DNA of 64,000 nucleotides from CAMBDS01 sp964355675 (GCA_964355675.1 CAYHEC010000006.1:1-64000), one strand, 5' to 3'; shown: positions 1 to 9,061, numbered from the stretch's first letter. Notes: generated by a model from the sequence alone, not told the origin. Numbers and translations: made by a program.

Positions 1-105
1 GTTTACGAGCCCGTCCGTTTACGAGCCCGTCCGTTTACGAGCCCGTCCGTTTACGAGCCCGTCCGTTTACGTGCCACCTCGCGTAGGGGCCGTTTACGAG
101 CCCAC
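1..105. repeat. Tandem GTTTACGAGCCCGTCC repeat
   Basis: Four perfect tandem copies of the 16-base unit GTTTACGAGCCCGTCC fill bases 1-64. They are followed by a variant (GTTTACGTGCCACCTCGCG), then TAGGGGCC and another GTTTACGAGCCC. The same words recur at 4089-4245, and in inverted, diverged form at 25532-25560 and 29268-29295. The block lies just downstream of the minus-strand gene ending at 113. It is too regular and spacer-free for CRISPR; it looks like one of the genome's dispersed intergenic repeat families. Confidence 0.85.
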
Positions 106-112
106 TAAAGCG

Positions 113-1744
113 CTACCTAACCAACACCATCCTCGTCGCCGCACTGTTTTCCCCCTGCTGGAGACGGAGCCAATAGGTCCCCGCCGCCAGACCACCGGCA
201 TCGACAGTAAGGCGAAACTCGCAGGGATGAGCGACCTCTTCAGTCCACTGGCGGAGTGACCTGCCACCAATGTCGGACAGCGAGAGGTTAACCAACCCGG
301 GACCGGGAACGGTGAAAGTGACGACTGCGCTCGAATTGAAGGGCGAAGGATAGGGGTGGTTAAGAGTCAGGGTTGAGGGAAGCAACGGGATCGGATCCAC
401 TACCTTTAGTTCCCCCGCTCCAGACAAAACAACGGTGTATTGATAATCTGGATTCCACATGGTGGATCTATTCCCCCAAGCCGTGATGAGTAATGTGTCT
501 TGAAAAACACCTCCCGAGTCCGGACGAAATGTCACGAAAAAGGTTTCCTCACGATCCTTGGCAAGAAGCGCATATTGCCGAAACCCGAAGCCCGTGAAGC
601 GACCATTTTGAACACAATAGAGGATAGTGTGACCCTCGCCTTGCGGAAGCACATCCGTTGAAATCGCTTCGATAACAGTAATGGGGTTGTCGATCAGCCC
701 AAAATTCCACCTCATCGCCACATCATCGCTGATAACCAGACCTGCCCTGTCCATCAGATCCTCAACGGACGTCGGTTCTTCGTGGAATCGCTCCCGATAG
801 AGATCGACATACCTTTGAATGTCAAGCATTGCATTTTGAACACCCTCAACGCCTAAATCGTTCATGCAGAATCGGCTGGGATCGTAGTCTGGATTGTATT
901 CGTACTTGAAATCGAGGTCAAGTTGAAGATAATCACCGCTGGTATTCGTGATCCGTAGCTCCCGTCTTCCTTTCAAACCGGAAGGCACAACTCCAAAGTC
1001 CAATTCATACTCAGATATTTCAATAAACTGATTGTAATATCCTCGTCCTTTCAATGCACATCTGGTCGTCCCATTATTCCCCCGGTTCAGATTTAAGAAT
1101 CCCCCAACCTGCCCAACCTCGTCAGGTATGAAGGTCACTACCAAATCAAGCCCCTCATCGCCCGCAGGAAGACTGAAGGCGGTCCTTGGTCCGTACTCTA
1201 AGTACTCCTCTTCTTCAGCATAGAATTGATTAGTCTGAAAATCGAAAAGTATTCGATGGCCTTCTCCGCCCGGCATTTCACGAGTCGAAACAGCTTCGAT
1301 TAGTGTTATTGGGTTGTCACCTATCACGATAAAATCCCATTGCCTGAAAACACTACCCCCCATATCAAGATAATCACGCTCTGCCAATTGCATGATTCCA
1401 TTAGCATCCTCCCCGAAATCCTGCCTGAACGCGCCTACCGCATCGACGATCTCGCGAATCGCGGCTCGGGCCGCGGCGGCCTCAGGAAGCAGTAACTCAA
1501 AGTGTTTATTTTTCAGTCCCATTTGATTTTCAAAATCGAACTCACAAGTAATATCGATATCCGAGTCGCTGTGATTAACGATTCGAATCAACCGATCATG
1601 GCTTGGACGTCCGATTTCGCCGATTGCAGTTCTACCGAAGTCGAGAGAATCGGGTTCGATCATAACCTCCTGAGCGTAGGAGGCCGAGAGGAAGAGGAAC
1701 TGCGAGATAAGATTGAAGGCGATAACGGTGGTGCGACGGTTCAT
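113..1744 (-). CDS. Secreted protein with two ASH-type domains and a C-terminal sorting domain
   Basis: A 543-residue exported protein. Residues 1-24 form a signal peptide ending SASYA. Two ASPM-SPD-2-Hydin-like beta domains are visible (DSLDFGRTAIGEIG near 32 and YELDFGVVPSGLKG near 245). Each is interrupted by a similar segment of about 100 residues that ends in a paired motif (DNPITLIEAVSTREMPGGEGH and DNPITVIEAISTDVLPQGEGH). The inserted segment has the helix, PTSVEDL and W-F pattern of type II secretion pseudopilin/GspG-like globular domains; that is an inference. The last 85 residues (YPSPFNSSA ... GTYWLRLQ ... MVLVR) are an FCB-type sorting domain, so the protein is probably surface-bound or secreted. 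The ATG start fits the signal peptide. Its molecular function is unknown. Confidence 0.85.
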   Translation of the reverse strand: MNRRTTVIAFNLISQFLFLSASYAQEVMIEPDSLDFGRTAIGEIGRPSHDRLIRIVNHSDSDIDITCEFDFENQMGLKNKHFELLLPEAAAARAAIREIVDAVGAFRQDFGEDANGIMQLAERDYLDMGGSVFRQWDFIVIGDNPITLIEAVSTREMPGGEGHRILFDFQTNQFYAEEEEYLEYGPRTAFSLPAGDEGLDLVVTFIPDEVGQVGGFLNLNRGNNGTTRCALKGRGYYNQFIEISEYELDFGVVPSGLKGRRELRITNTSGDYLQLDLDFKYEYNPDYDPSRFCMNDLGVEGVQNAMLDIQRYVDLYRERFHEEPTSVEDLMDRAGLVISDDVAMRWNFGLIDNPITVIEAISTDVLPQGEGHTILYCVQNGRFTGFGFRQYALLAKDREETFFVTFRPDSGGVFQDTLLITAWGNRSTMWNPDYQYTVVLSGAGELKVVDPIPLLPSTLTLNHPYPSPFNSSAVVTFTVPGPGLVNLSLSDIGGRSLRQWTEEVAHPCEFRLTVDAGGLAAGTYWLRLQQGENSAATRMVLVR

Positions 1745-2141
1745 TGGTCAAGTTTCCAGAAAATTAGTGTTAATTGCACATTTTGCACGGTGCGGTGCGA
1801 AGTTCAAGCGTGACAGGACGTTTGGAGCGAAAATGTCGCAATTTATGTGCCGAAAGACAAATCTTGCCGTCGGGTGTCCTCACCCGACGGACATCAAACG
1901 CGACAGGATGGCGGCGTTACGCCCTTGCGTTCGGCAAATCCTTGCGCTAAATTGTACTAATCCTTTCTATAATCTCGCTGAGTGACGTAGGGCGGATTGC
2001 AATCCGCCCTACTTAACCGCTACGGATGCTCAGCGGCTACGCGCACATCAGAACCTAAACTCTTGGAGGGTGGACTTCAGTCCGCCCTTGAGGGCGGGTT
2101 ATAGCCCGCACTCCAAGACTTTCAAAACTAATGGGGTCATC
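1745..2141. repeat. Intergenic palindrome cluster
   Basis: This gap between divergent genes holds several inverted repeats. A stem with 10-base arms (CCGTCGGGTG, loop TCCT) sits at 1867-1890. A perfect 26-base palindrome with arms GTAGGGCGGATT sits at 1987-2012. A compound stem at 2069-2115 pairs GGACTTCAGTCC and GGGCGGGTTATAGCCCGC. The last one creates a spurious in-frame extension upstream of the flotillin gene. I see no convincing promoter or RNA gene here, although the promoters of both flanking genes must lie in it. Confidence 0.75.
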
Positions 2142-4094
2142 ATGTTGCAACTCTCGCTTTATTATCTGCTTGGCGGAGCGTTCGCGTTGCTCCTCCTCAT
2201 CCTTATTGTCCCCTCCATCCATGTGATCGGGCCGACCCAGGTCGGTCTCGTCACCAAGCGCTTCTCGTTCAAGAAACTCGCCGAAGACAACCTGCTCGCC
2301 TTTCACGGCGAAGCCGGTTACCAGGCCGAACTGCTGATGCCGGGCTGGCGATGGCGGTTCTGGATCGTCTTTGCCGTCTCCAAGTTCCCTTGGGTGCAGG
2401 TTCCTGCCGGCGAAATCGGCGTCGTTATCGCCCAGATCGGCGCGCCACTGCCGATCGGCGCCAAGTCAGCTCGCTACACCCCGAAGTTAGTGAACTTCAC
2501 CAACATCGTCCAGTTTCTCGAAAACGGCGGTCAGAAAGGCGTCCAGCGCCCGGTACTGCCTCCGGGAACTCTCGCCCCGATCCACCCGGTCGGCTTCCTC
2601 GTCCTGACTAAAAATCAAATCTACGGGCTTCCGGTCGCCCCGGAACTGCAAAAGAAACTCGGCCGCGACGAGCGTCTCACTACCCTTGCCTTTGGCTTGA
2701 TGCCGGAAAGACTTGAAGTCGTGCGGATTGCACCCCAGCAGGAAAAGTCAGGCGCGATCATCGACATGGTCGGCATCGTCACCTGCTTCGAGGGCGACCC
2801 ACTACCTTCCGGCGATATCTCCAGCCGTTTGGGAGGTTTCGCAGATGTTTTGGAAGCAGAAAACTCCGGCAAAACCGATAGTGAAATCACCGAAATGATC
2901 CTCGGAAGTAAAAACTACCTTCACAACAACTATCAGGACTTCCAGAAATTCCTCGATGAAGGCGGCAAGATCGGACTCCAGCACGACGTCCTGCTCTACG
3001 GAATGTTCAACCTCAATCCGTTCCTCGTCGCTGTCGAGATGGTTCCGATGCTGGTCATCAAACAGGGCGAAGTCGGCGTTGTCAAGTCGTATGTCGGTCT
3101 GGTGACACAGGATACGTCGGGGACGATGTTCAAATACGGCTCTCTGGTCGTGCCCGGTCACCGGGGGATCTGGCGCGAACCACTGCGCACCGGCAAGTAC
3201 CCCATCAACCCGCGTTGCTATCAGGCTGAGTTAGTGCCGACGGCGATTTTGACGCTCAACTGGGCGGATACGGTCTCGGAAGCGCACAGCCTCGACCGGA
3301 TGCTCTCGCAGATCACGGCCAAGTCGTGCGAGGGGTTCGTCTTCCATATCGATCTACAGGTGCAGATTCACGTCCCCGACACCAAGGCTCCACGGGTGAT
3401 CTCGATGGTCGGGACGATGCAGGCGCTGGTGAACGAGGTCTTACAGGCGGCGGTAGGCAACCACTTCCGCGACCGTCTCCAGTCGATGCCGGCGGTGCAG
3501 TTCATCCAGACGCGGCAGTCGGTGCAGTTGGAAGCGCTCCACCACATCCGCGAACAGCTTGAGGACTACGACGTCGAGACGAAAGGCGTCTATATTCAGG
3601 ATGTTATCCTCCCCGACGCGCTGGTCAACGTATTGACCGAGCGGGAGATTGCCGCGCAGGAGGTTGCGACCTACAAACGTCAGCAGGAGGCTCAGGAACA
3701 GCGCATCCAGACCGAGCACTCGCGCGGAACGGCGGACATGCAACACGATCTGGCGCGGTCGGCGGTCAACGTTACTATCGAGACTAACAACGCCTCGGCG
3801 ATCAAAGCCAAAGCCGACGGCGAGGCGACCTACATCCGCCAGACAGGTGGCGCGAAGGGGGCTGAGGTGGAGGCGGTGGGACTTGCGCGGGCGACGGCTT
3901 ACAAGGCGCAGGTTGAGGCTCTGGGGAAGGAAGCCACCGCGGCGGTGAACATCGTGACGGCGCTTTCGGATGGCAAGGGGACGGGGAGGATTGTGCCGGA
4001 GGTGTTGGTGATGGGCGGTGAAGGCGGAGGAGCGATCAACGGCTTAGCGGCGTCTCTCATCAAGAAATTCAGCGGAAAGAAGGAGGAAGCGTAG
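2142..4094 (+). CDS. Flotillin/SPFH-family membrane protein
   Basis: A protein of about 650 residues. An N-terminal hydrophobic helix (LLGGAFALLLLILIVPSIHV) anchors it in the membrane. SPFH/band-7 sequence follows (QVGLVTKRFS; later GEVGVVKSYVGL and VVPGHRGIWREPLRTGKYP). The second half is an alanine/glutamate-rich coiled-coil typical of flotillin and YqiK proteins (EVATYKRQQEAQEQ ... AKADGEATYIRQTGGAKGAE). The family scaffolds membrane microdomains; no enzymatic role is expected. I chose the ATG at 2142 because upstream in-frame codons are translated repeat DNA (2069-2115). The stop TAG at 4092-4094 lies inside the dispersed repeat GCGTAGGGGCCG, so the repeat may have set the C-terminus. It is apparently monocistronic. 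Confidence 0.9.
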   Translation: MLQLSLYYLLGGAFALLLLILIVPSIHVIGPTQVGLVTKRFSFKKLAEDNLLAFHGEAGYQAELLMPGWRWRFWIVFAVSKFPWVQVPAGEIGVVIAQIGAPLPIGAKSARYTPKLVNFTNIVQFLENGGQKGVQRPVLPPGTLAPIHPVGFLVLTKNQIYGLPVAPELQKKLGRDERLTTLAFGLMPERLEVVRIAPQQEKSGAIIDMVGIVTCFEGDPLPSGDISSRLGGFADVLEAENSGKTDSEITEMILGSKNYLHNNYQDFQKFLDEGGKIGLQHDVLLYGMFNLNPFLVAVEMVPMLVIKQGEVGVVKSYVGLVTQDTSGTMFKYGSLVVPGHRGIWREPLRTGKYPINPRCYQAELVPTAILTLNWADTVSEAHSLDRMLSQITAKSCEGFVFHIDLQVQIHVPDTKAPRVISMVGTMQALVNEVLQAAVGNHFRDRLQSMPAVQFIQTRQSVQLEALHHIREQLEDYDVETKGVYIQDVILPDALVNVLTEREIAAQEVATYKRQQEAQEQRIQTEHSRGTADMQHDLARSAVNVTIETNNASAIKAKADGEATYIRQTGGAKGAEVEAVGLARATAYKAQVEALGKEATAAVNIVTALSDGKGTGRIVPEVLVMGGEGGGAINGLAASLIKKFSGKKEEA

Positions 4095-4357
4095 GGGCCG
4101 TTTACGAGCCCGTCCGTTTACGAGCCCCGTCTGTCTGCAAGCCACCTCGCGTAGGGGCCGTTTACGAGCCCGTCCGTTTACGAGCCCCGTCTGTTTACGT
4201 GCCACCTCGCGTAGGGGCCGTTTACGAGCCCAAGCCAAATCGCGTAGGGGCGGATTTCCAAATCCGACAGGAGTATGGGCGTCTCTGCCGGGTCGGTACG
4301 GTGGGGCTAAGCCTGCCCTCGTGAAAACGGGGGTACCCGCCCGCGCCGATAGGCGCG
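4089..4357. repeat. GTAGGGGCCGTTTACGAGCCC repeat block
   Basis: Three or so imperfect copies of a roughly 60-base unit (GCGTAGGGGCCGTTTACGAG, CCCGTCCGTTTACGAGCCC, CGTCTGTTTACGTGCCACCTC) run from 4090 to about 4235. They are followed by a GCGGATTTCCAAATCCG palindrome near 4250. Open frames across it are repeat translations, not genes. The same family lies at 1-105, so the region 113-4094 is flanked by direct copies. Confidence 0.85.
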
Positions 4358-4579
4358 TCATTCCCGTGCAGACGGGAGCCGAAGGCCGCGTAGCAATCCA
4401 GTCCGGCGATTGAAATGTTCTTCAGCCTGCTCGATGGTGAAGGTGCAGTCTTCGCGGCTATCGCGGAGCCCTTCTTCGATCTTGGCTTGGTGGATGATTT
4501 CTTCGAGAATATCGTCCAGATTGGCCGTCTTGGGAAGGGACATGATTGCGTGTATGGCGAGTTCCTGCAAGTCGGACAT
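4358..4579 (-). CDS. Orphan antitoxin-like small protein
   Basis: A 73-residue acidic protein starting MSDLQELAIHAIMSLPKTAN. The 'LPxxANLDDILEEI...KIEEGLRDSREDCTFTIEQAEEHF' pattern resembles the short helical antitoxins of RelB/ParD-like type II systems, where a helix and a T(F/V)EEA motif precede the toxin-wrapping tail. No toxin gene is adjacent. From about residue 57 the reading frame runs into dispersed repeat DNA (CATTCCCGTGCAGACGGG family, about 4358-4405). The last 14-16 residues are therefore probably repeat-encoded and the native C-terminus lost. It may be a relic. The call rests on pattern only. Confidence 0.5.
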   Translation of the reverse strand: MSDLQELAIHAIMSLPKTANLDDILEEIIHQAKIEEGLRDSREDCTFTIEQAEEHFNRRTGLLRGLRLPSARE

Positions 4580-4833
4580 GGGTCTTGTTTCCGTTTGGTT
4601 TATCTACTTCAGAATAACACTCCTGCGACTGAAAATCAAGACGTGCCGGTAACGAACGCACCGGAAACCACGCAAGCAATTTTTTAGCCCGTCTTTGCGA
4701 TACCGAAGGTTCGGCAGAAGCAATCTCGGCTTGACTTTGGGGGGAAGGTTTTGCAGATTGGGAGAGGGCGCAGTTAATACCAATAACATCGCCGGTCTGT
4801 TGGTCTAAAAGTAACTTATAAGAGAAATTCACC

Positions 4834-7581
4834 ATGCCATTAAGTTGGAATGAAATCCGCGCGCGAGCGACAAAGTTCGCCAAGGACTGGGAAAATACTT
4901 CTTCGGAGAAAGCTGAAGCTCAAACCTTTTGGAATGAGTTTTTTGAAGTTTTTGGCGTATCGCGACGACGAGTAGCATCTTTTGAGCATCATGTCAGCCC
5001 TCGTCCTGAGAGTGGCGGTATCATTGACCTTCTTTGGAAAGGTATTGTTCTTATTGAGCACAAATCGCGCGGAAGGAACCTCGATCGGGCTTATGAGCAA
5101 GCTATCAGTTATTTTCCAGGAATAGAGAACCGTGACCTTCCACGTTACATCCTTGTCTCGGACTTTGCCCGACTTCGACTTTATGATTTGGAGACGTCTG
5201 AAGTACATGACATCCTGCTAATAGACTTTCCATTACATGTTGATATGTTTGGATTCATCGCTGGATATGAAACGCGCTCATTTGGGCAGGAAGACCCCGT
5301 TAACATAAAAGCTGCAATGAAGATGGGGGAGTTGCATGATGAACTCTCTGACGCTAAATACAAAGGTCACAGGTTAGAGGCACTTCTTATTCGTCTTTTG
5401 TTCTGCATGTTCGCAGATACTACTGGAATATTCCAGCGCGGTCAATTCAGAGAATACCTTGAACTCCGCACGTTAAAGGACGGGTCTGATTTAGGAAATC
5501 AACTTGGAATGGTGTTCCAAGTCTTGAACCAGCCCGAAAATGAACGCCAGTCAACCCTCGACGAGCAATTGGCTCTTTTCCCTTATGTGGATGGAAAATT
5601 ATTCGAAGAAGCGCTGCCAATTGCTGCTTTTAATAGCCAGATGCGCGAAATTCTGCTTGATTGCTGCAAACTCGATTGGGGGAAAATCAGCCCGGCGATC
5701 TTCGGGTCGATCTTTCAATCGGTCATGGATCAGGCAGAGCGACGTCGCACTGGAGGTCACTATACTTCAGAGACGAATATCTTAAAGGCTCTAAAGCCGC
5801 TCTTTCTTGATGACCTGGAGCGTGAATTTGAGCAAAAATATCATAATATAAGATCTCTCAAAGCACTTCATAAAAAAATCGCGAAGCTGAAAATACTCGA
5901 TCCCGCCTGCGGATGCGGTAATTTTCTTTCCATCGCCTATCGTGAGTTACGGTTCTTAGAGATCAAAATTCTCAGAGAGTTACACAAGAACTCGCCAGAA
6001 TTTTTCTCGCTTGAAACTTCTATCGTTCTAAACGTCAATCAATTCTATGGCATAGAGATCAATGAATTTCCTGCACAGATAGCCCAGGTATCGATGTGGC
6101 TCACCGATCACCAAATGAATATTTTCGCCTCTACTGAATTTGGACAGATGAAGGAGAGTATCCCACTTCGGTCATCCGCCAATATTATTCAGGGAAACGC
6201 CCTGCAGCTCGATTGGGCGAAACTGGTTAAGCCGAAAGACCTTTCTTATATCGTCGGTAATCCTCCGTTTATCGGGGCAAAACACCTTGATGCAGATCAG
6301 GTGAAGGAGCGGAACAGTATATTCACCGGAGTGCCGAATGCTGGAGTTCTCGACTATGTTTGTTGTTGGTACAAAAAGGCTGCCCAGATTATGAATGCGC
6401 ATCCACATGTTCGCGCTGCATTTGTATCTACGAACTCAATAACACAGGGAGAGCAGGTCGGTGTGCTCTGGAATGACCCGACGATGAGAACTGTGAACAT
6501 CAAGTTTGCCCACCGAACTTTTCAATGGATGAGCGAGTCGAGGGGGAAAGCCGCTGTTCATTGCGTGATTATCGGGCTTTCGAGCCAAAATACGAACGGC
6601 AAGATCATCTTCGAGTATGACAATGTTAAGGCTGAACCTAAGGCAATAAAGGCATCTCAGATTAATCCTTATTTGGTTGATGCGCCGACAATTCTATTGC
6701 CAAATCGGAGCACTCCTCTCTGCCAGGTCCCTTCGATTGGTATTGGGAATAAACCTATCGATGATGGAAACTATCTGTTCACGCCTGAAGAGAAGATTCG
6801 ATTTCTGTTGAAAGAACCAAATGCAGCAAAATGGTTCCGCAGGTGGATTGGAGCCGATGAATTTATCAACGGAATCGAACGCTGGTGCTTATATCTAAAG
6901 GACTGTTCCCCATCTGAATTGAAAGCAATGCCCGAGGTGCTCAAGCGGGTAGAAGCTGTAAGGCAATTCCGTTTGAAGAGCATTGCAAAAAGCACCCGTG
7001 ACTTAGCTTCAAAACCGACGCGCTTTCATGTTGAGAATACTCCTGTAGGAGTCTGCCTAATAATCCCAGAAACATCTTCCGAACACCGTGGTTATATTCC
7101 AATTGGTTTTATTACAGATGATTATATATGCAGCAATAGGGTTAAATTAATGCATGATCCAGCCATGTACCACTTTGGCGTATTAACATCTCACATGCAT
7201 ATGGCATGGGTTCGAGCTGTGACGGGCAGATTGGAAAGCCGATATAGTTATTCCATCGGAATTGTTTATAATAACTTTGTGTGGCCTGATCCAACCCCTG
7301 CACAACGTGCCGTAATCGAGAAGCTTGCAAAGGAAGTACTCAACGAGCGTGACCGTTGGCCCGCTGAGACTTTAGCCGACCTCTACAACCCAAACACAAT
7401 GCCGACGAATCTTGTGAAGGCACACAAGAAATTGGACAAAGCCGTTGATGCTGCGTATGGCAAGAAGGACTTTGCTTCTGAGGCGGAGCGAGTTGCTTTT
7501 CTCTTCCAAAAATACCAAGCATTGACAAATGGATTTCTTCCTGTCGAAAAACATGTTGGCAGACGGGTTAGTAAACGATAA
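4834..7581 (+). CDS. MmeI-like type IIL restriction-modification enzyme (single chain)
   Basis: A 915-residue protein carrying both nuclease and methyltransferase. The N-terminal nuclease site is D65-x9-E75-H-K77 (IIDLLWKGIVLIEHKS), the same spacing as the D-x9-E-x-K site of MmeI. A helical linker with the RRRTGGHYTS element follows (about 300-312). The N6-adenine methyltransferase core has motif I DPACGCGNF (356-364) and motif IV NPPF (476-479). The target-recognition region follows (about 620-830), then a short C-terminal helical part. Type IIL enzymes methylate one strand and cut about 20 bases away without a separate specificity subunit. The length matches the family (about 900-920). No partner genes are adjacent, which argues against BREX or DISARM. 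All visible catalytic residues are intact, so it is probably active. Confidence 0.9.
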   Translation: MPLSWNEIRARATKFAKDWENTSSEKAEAQTFWNEFFEVFGVSRRRVASFEHHVSPRPESGGIIDLLWKGIVLIEHKSRGRNLDRAYEQAISYFPGIENRDLPRYILVSDFARLRLYDLETSEVHDILLIDFPLHVDMFGFIAGYETRSFGQEDPVNIKAAMKMGELHDELSDAKYKGHRLEALLIRLLFCMFADTTGIFQRGQFREYLELRTLKDGSDLGNQLGMVFQVLNQPENERQSTLDEQLALFPYVDGKLFEEALPIAAFNSQMREILLDCCKLDWGKISPAIFGSIFQSVMDQAERRRTGGHYTSETNILKALKPLFLDDLEREFEQKYHNIRSLKALHKKIAKLKILDPACGCGNFLSIAYRELRFLEIKILRELHKNSPEFFSLETSIVLNVNQFYGIEINEFPAQIAQVSMWLTDHQMNIFASTEFGQMKESIPLRSSANIIQGNALQLDWAKLVKPKDLSYIVGNPPFIGAKHLDADQVKERNSIFTGVPNAGVLDYVCCWYKKAAQIMNAHPHVRAAFVSTNSITQGEQVGVLWNDPTMRTVNIKFAHRTFQWMSESRGKAAVHCVIIGLSSQNTNGKIIFEYDNVKAEPKAIKASQINPYLVDAPTILLPNRSTPLCQVPSIGIGNKPIDDGNYLFTPEEKIRFLLKEPNAAKWFRRWIGADEFINGIERWCLYLKDCSPSELKAMPEVLKRVEAVRQFRLKSIAKSTRDLASKPTRFHVENTPVGVCLIIPETSSEHRGYIPIGFITDDYICSNRVKLMHDPAMYHFGVLTSHMHMAWVRAVTGRLESRYSYSIGIVYNNFVWPDPTPAQRAVIEKLAKEVLNERDRWPAETLADLYNPNTMPTNLVKAHKKLDKAVDAAYGKKDFASEAERVAFLFQKYQALTNGFLPVEKHVGRRVSKR

Positions 7582-7630
7582 GCAAAGATCGGCGCAGGCG
7601 GCTACCTGTCCGCCCCACTGTAACACAAAT

Positions 7631-7731
7631 GCGTGATCGATTCCTCTTCAGTCACCAATCGATCACGCCGGATTCCACCGTCTGACAGCCATTCCCGGCA
7701 TTCGGTGACTCTGTGATCGATTTTTTACCCC
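7631..7731. repeat. GTGATCGAT inverted-repeat element
   Basis: A perfect 12-base inverted repeat (GCGTGATCGATT at 7631-7642 and its complement at 7657-7668) is followed about 36 bases later by GGTGACTCTGTGATCGATTTTT and ACCCC. The second half is matched at 25597-25671 with the same spacing between conserved ends but a different core. It precedes the gene at 7775, so it could also influence its transcription, but it looks like a dispersed element. Confidence 0.7.
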
Positions 7732-7774
7732 CGCTGACTCATCGACTGTTATAAAATAATATTTGGAACCTAAC

Positions 7775-9061
7775 ATGACCTCATCACACATCAGCCGCAT
7801 CTTCCTTGCGGCAACCTTGATTGCCTTCTCCCGCTTCGCCCCCGCCTGCCCCTCCGGCCATCCGGAAGCATGCCCGGACGACAACTGCGCCCCCATCCCA
7901 AAGGACAACCTCCACAGCACTCAGGAAGAAAACTGGCAGAAGTACGCCAACAACCCCGTCTTCCTCGGCGTCGAAGGCGAATGGGACGCCGGGCCGACCT
8001 GCTTCGTCGTCAGACACTTCCCCTGGGGCTACATGATGATCTACTCAGCCGGAGGAAACTTCGGCAGTGGCTTCGGGCTGGCAACCTCCGAAGACGGCAT
8101 CACTTGGGAGCGCCACCCCAACAACCCGATCATGGTTCCCGACTCAGGCGTCGTCGTCTGGGGACCAGAACTCCTCCACGACGGCGAACGCTACCACCTC
8201 TGGTACGTCTCCAGCGGCATGGACCAGTCCGGCATCTCGCACGCAACCTCGGACGACGCGGTTCACTGGACTCAATCCGAAAACAACCCCGTCATCGACC
8301 ACGGCGGTTGCCACGCAGTGATCTGGGACGGCGAGCAGTACCGCATCTTTATTCAGCACGCTTCCGGCAGACAGCACGGCTTCGAACTGCAAGTCTCGGC
8401 GGATGGAGAATCTTGGGAGACCCGCGGCTTCACCTTCCGCTCGGGATCGGTCGGTAATTGGGACGAGATCACCGCCGCGCCGTCGGTGGCGTATTACGAA
8501 AACCAGCTCCACCTCTGGTACACCGGAGCCGATACCGTTGGCAACCGACGCGGCGAGATTGCTATCGGTCATGCCGCCTCCGACAACTGGGGCGACTCCT
8601 TCAAAATCCCCGAAGTGCGCACCGACCTGCGAGCCCTCAGGCCTACTGAACAGTGGGAGGGGAGAGGGCTCTACTCATCAGGGATTGACTTCGACGGGGA
8701 TTCGGTGAAGGTCTGGTACGCGGCGACGGGAGCCAACGGCGGGTTCGGGTTTGCCTCGAGAGCAGTTAATGCAGTAGCTCCCCGGACTGATGACCGAGCT
8801 GTCGAGCGGGCTCTCTGGAGCATTTCTCCCAATCCAGCGGCGGGAGGCGCGGTGAAGATCAACTATCTGGGGCGTCTCTCTGCTCCGGCGATAGTCAGGC
8901 TGTACGACGCTGGCGGGCGGATGGCATACCAGAAGGTTTTCGGAGCTAACGAGCCGATGCGGGTTGATCCGGCGGCGCTGGGCTTGCCGGTGGGGGAGTA
9001 CATCGTGCAGATAGTGGTTGGGAGCAAGGTTGTGCATCAGCGGCTTGCGGTGGTGAAGTGA
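7775..9061 (+). CDS. Secreted glycosidase-like five-bladed beta-propeller protein
   Basis: A 428-residue exported protein. The N-terminus MTSSHISRIFLAATLIAF is a signal peptide; cleavage is likely before the cysteine-rich stretch CPSGHPEACPDDNC. Repeated blades follow, with the pattern of GH43/GH130-like propellers: GLATSEDGITWERHPNNPI, WGPELLHDGERYHLWYVS, SHATSDDAVHWTQSENNPV, PSVAYYENQLHLWYTGA. The last roughly 80 residues (ISPNPAAGGAVKI ... GEYIVQIVVG) are a sorting domain. It probably binds or cleaves a polysaccharide outside the cell; I could not confirm the catalytic acids. I chose the ATG at 7775 over an in-frame TTG at 7763 because it starts directly at the signal peptide. Confidence 0.8.
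   Translation: MTSSHISRIFLAATLIAFSRFAPACPSGHPEACPDDNCAPIPKDNLHSTQEENWQKYANNPVFLGVEGEWDAGPTCFVVRHFPWGYMMIYSAGGNFGSGFGLATSEDGITWERHPNNPIMVPDSGVVVWGPELLHDGERYHLWYVSSGMDQSGISHATSDDAVHWTQSENNPVIDHGGCHAVIWDGEQYRIFIQHASGRQHGFELQVSADGESWETRGFTFRSGSVGNWDEITAAPSVAYYENQLHLWYTGADTVGNRRGEIAIGHAASDNWGDSFKIPEVRTDLRALRPTEQWEGRGLYSSGIDFDGDSVKVWYAATGANGGFGFASRAVNAVAPRTDDRAVERALWSISPNPAAGGAVKINYLGRLSAPAIVRLYDAGGRMAYQKVFGANEPMRVDPAALGLPVGEYIVQIVVGSKVVHQRLAVVK

Noticed and set aside
2070..2141. Upstream extension of the flotillin gene
   Set aside because: It is encoded by a palindromic repeat; the ATG at 2142 starts directly at the membrane helix.
4044..4361. Open frame of about 105 codons on the minus strand across the repeat block
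   Set aside because: Its product is a translation of GTTTACGAGCCC repeats (recurring ARKRPLREVA), overlaps the flotillin end and has no ribosome site.
4458..4883. Minus-strand open frame upstream of the MmeI-like gene
   Set aside because: It overlaps the antitoxin-like gene and the real start of the restriction enzyme; one stretch (VNFSYKLLLDQQTGDVIGIN) looks protein-like, but there is no family match or ribosome site.
4834..7581. PglX/BREX or DISARM methylase
   Set aside because: The D-x9-E-x-K nuclease site and 915-residue length fit MmeI-like enzymes, and no BREX or DISARM partner genes lie nearby.
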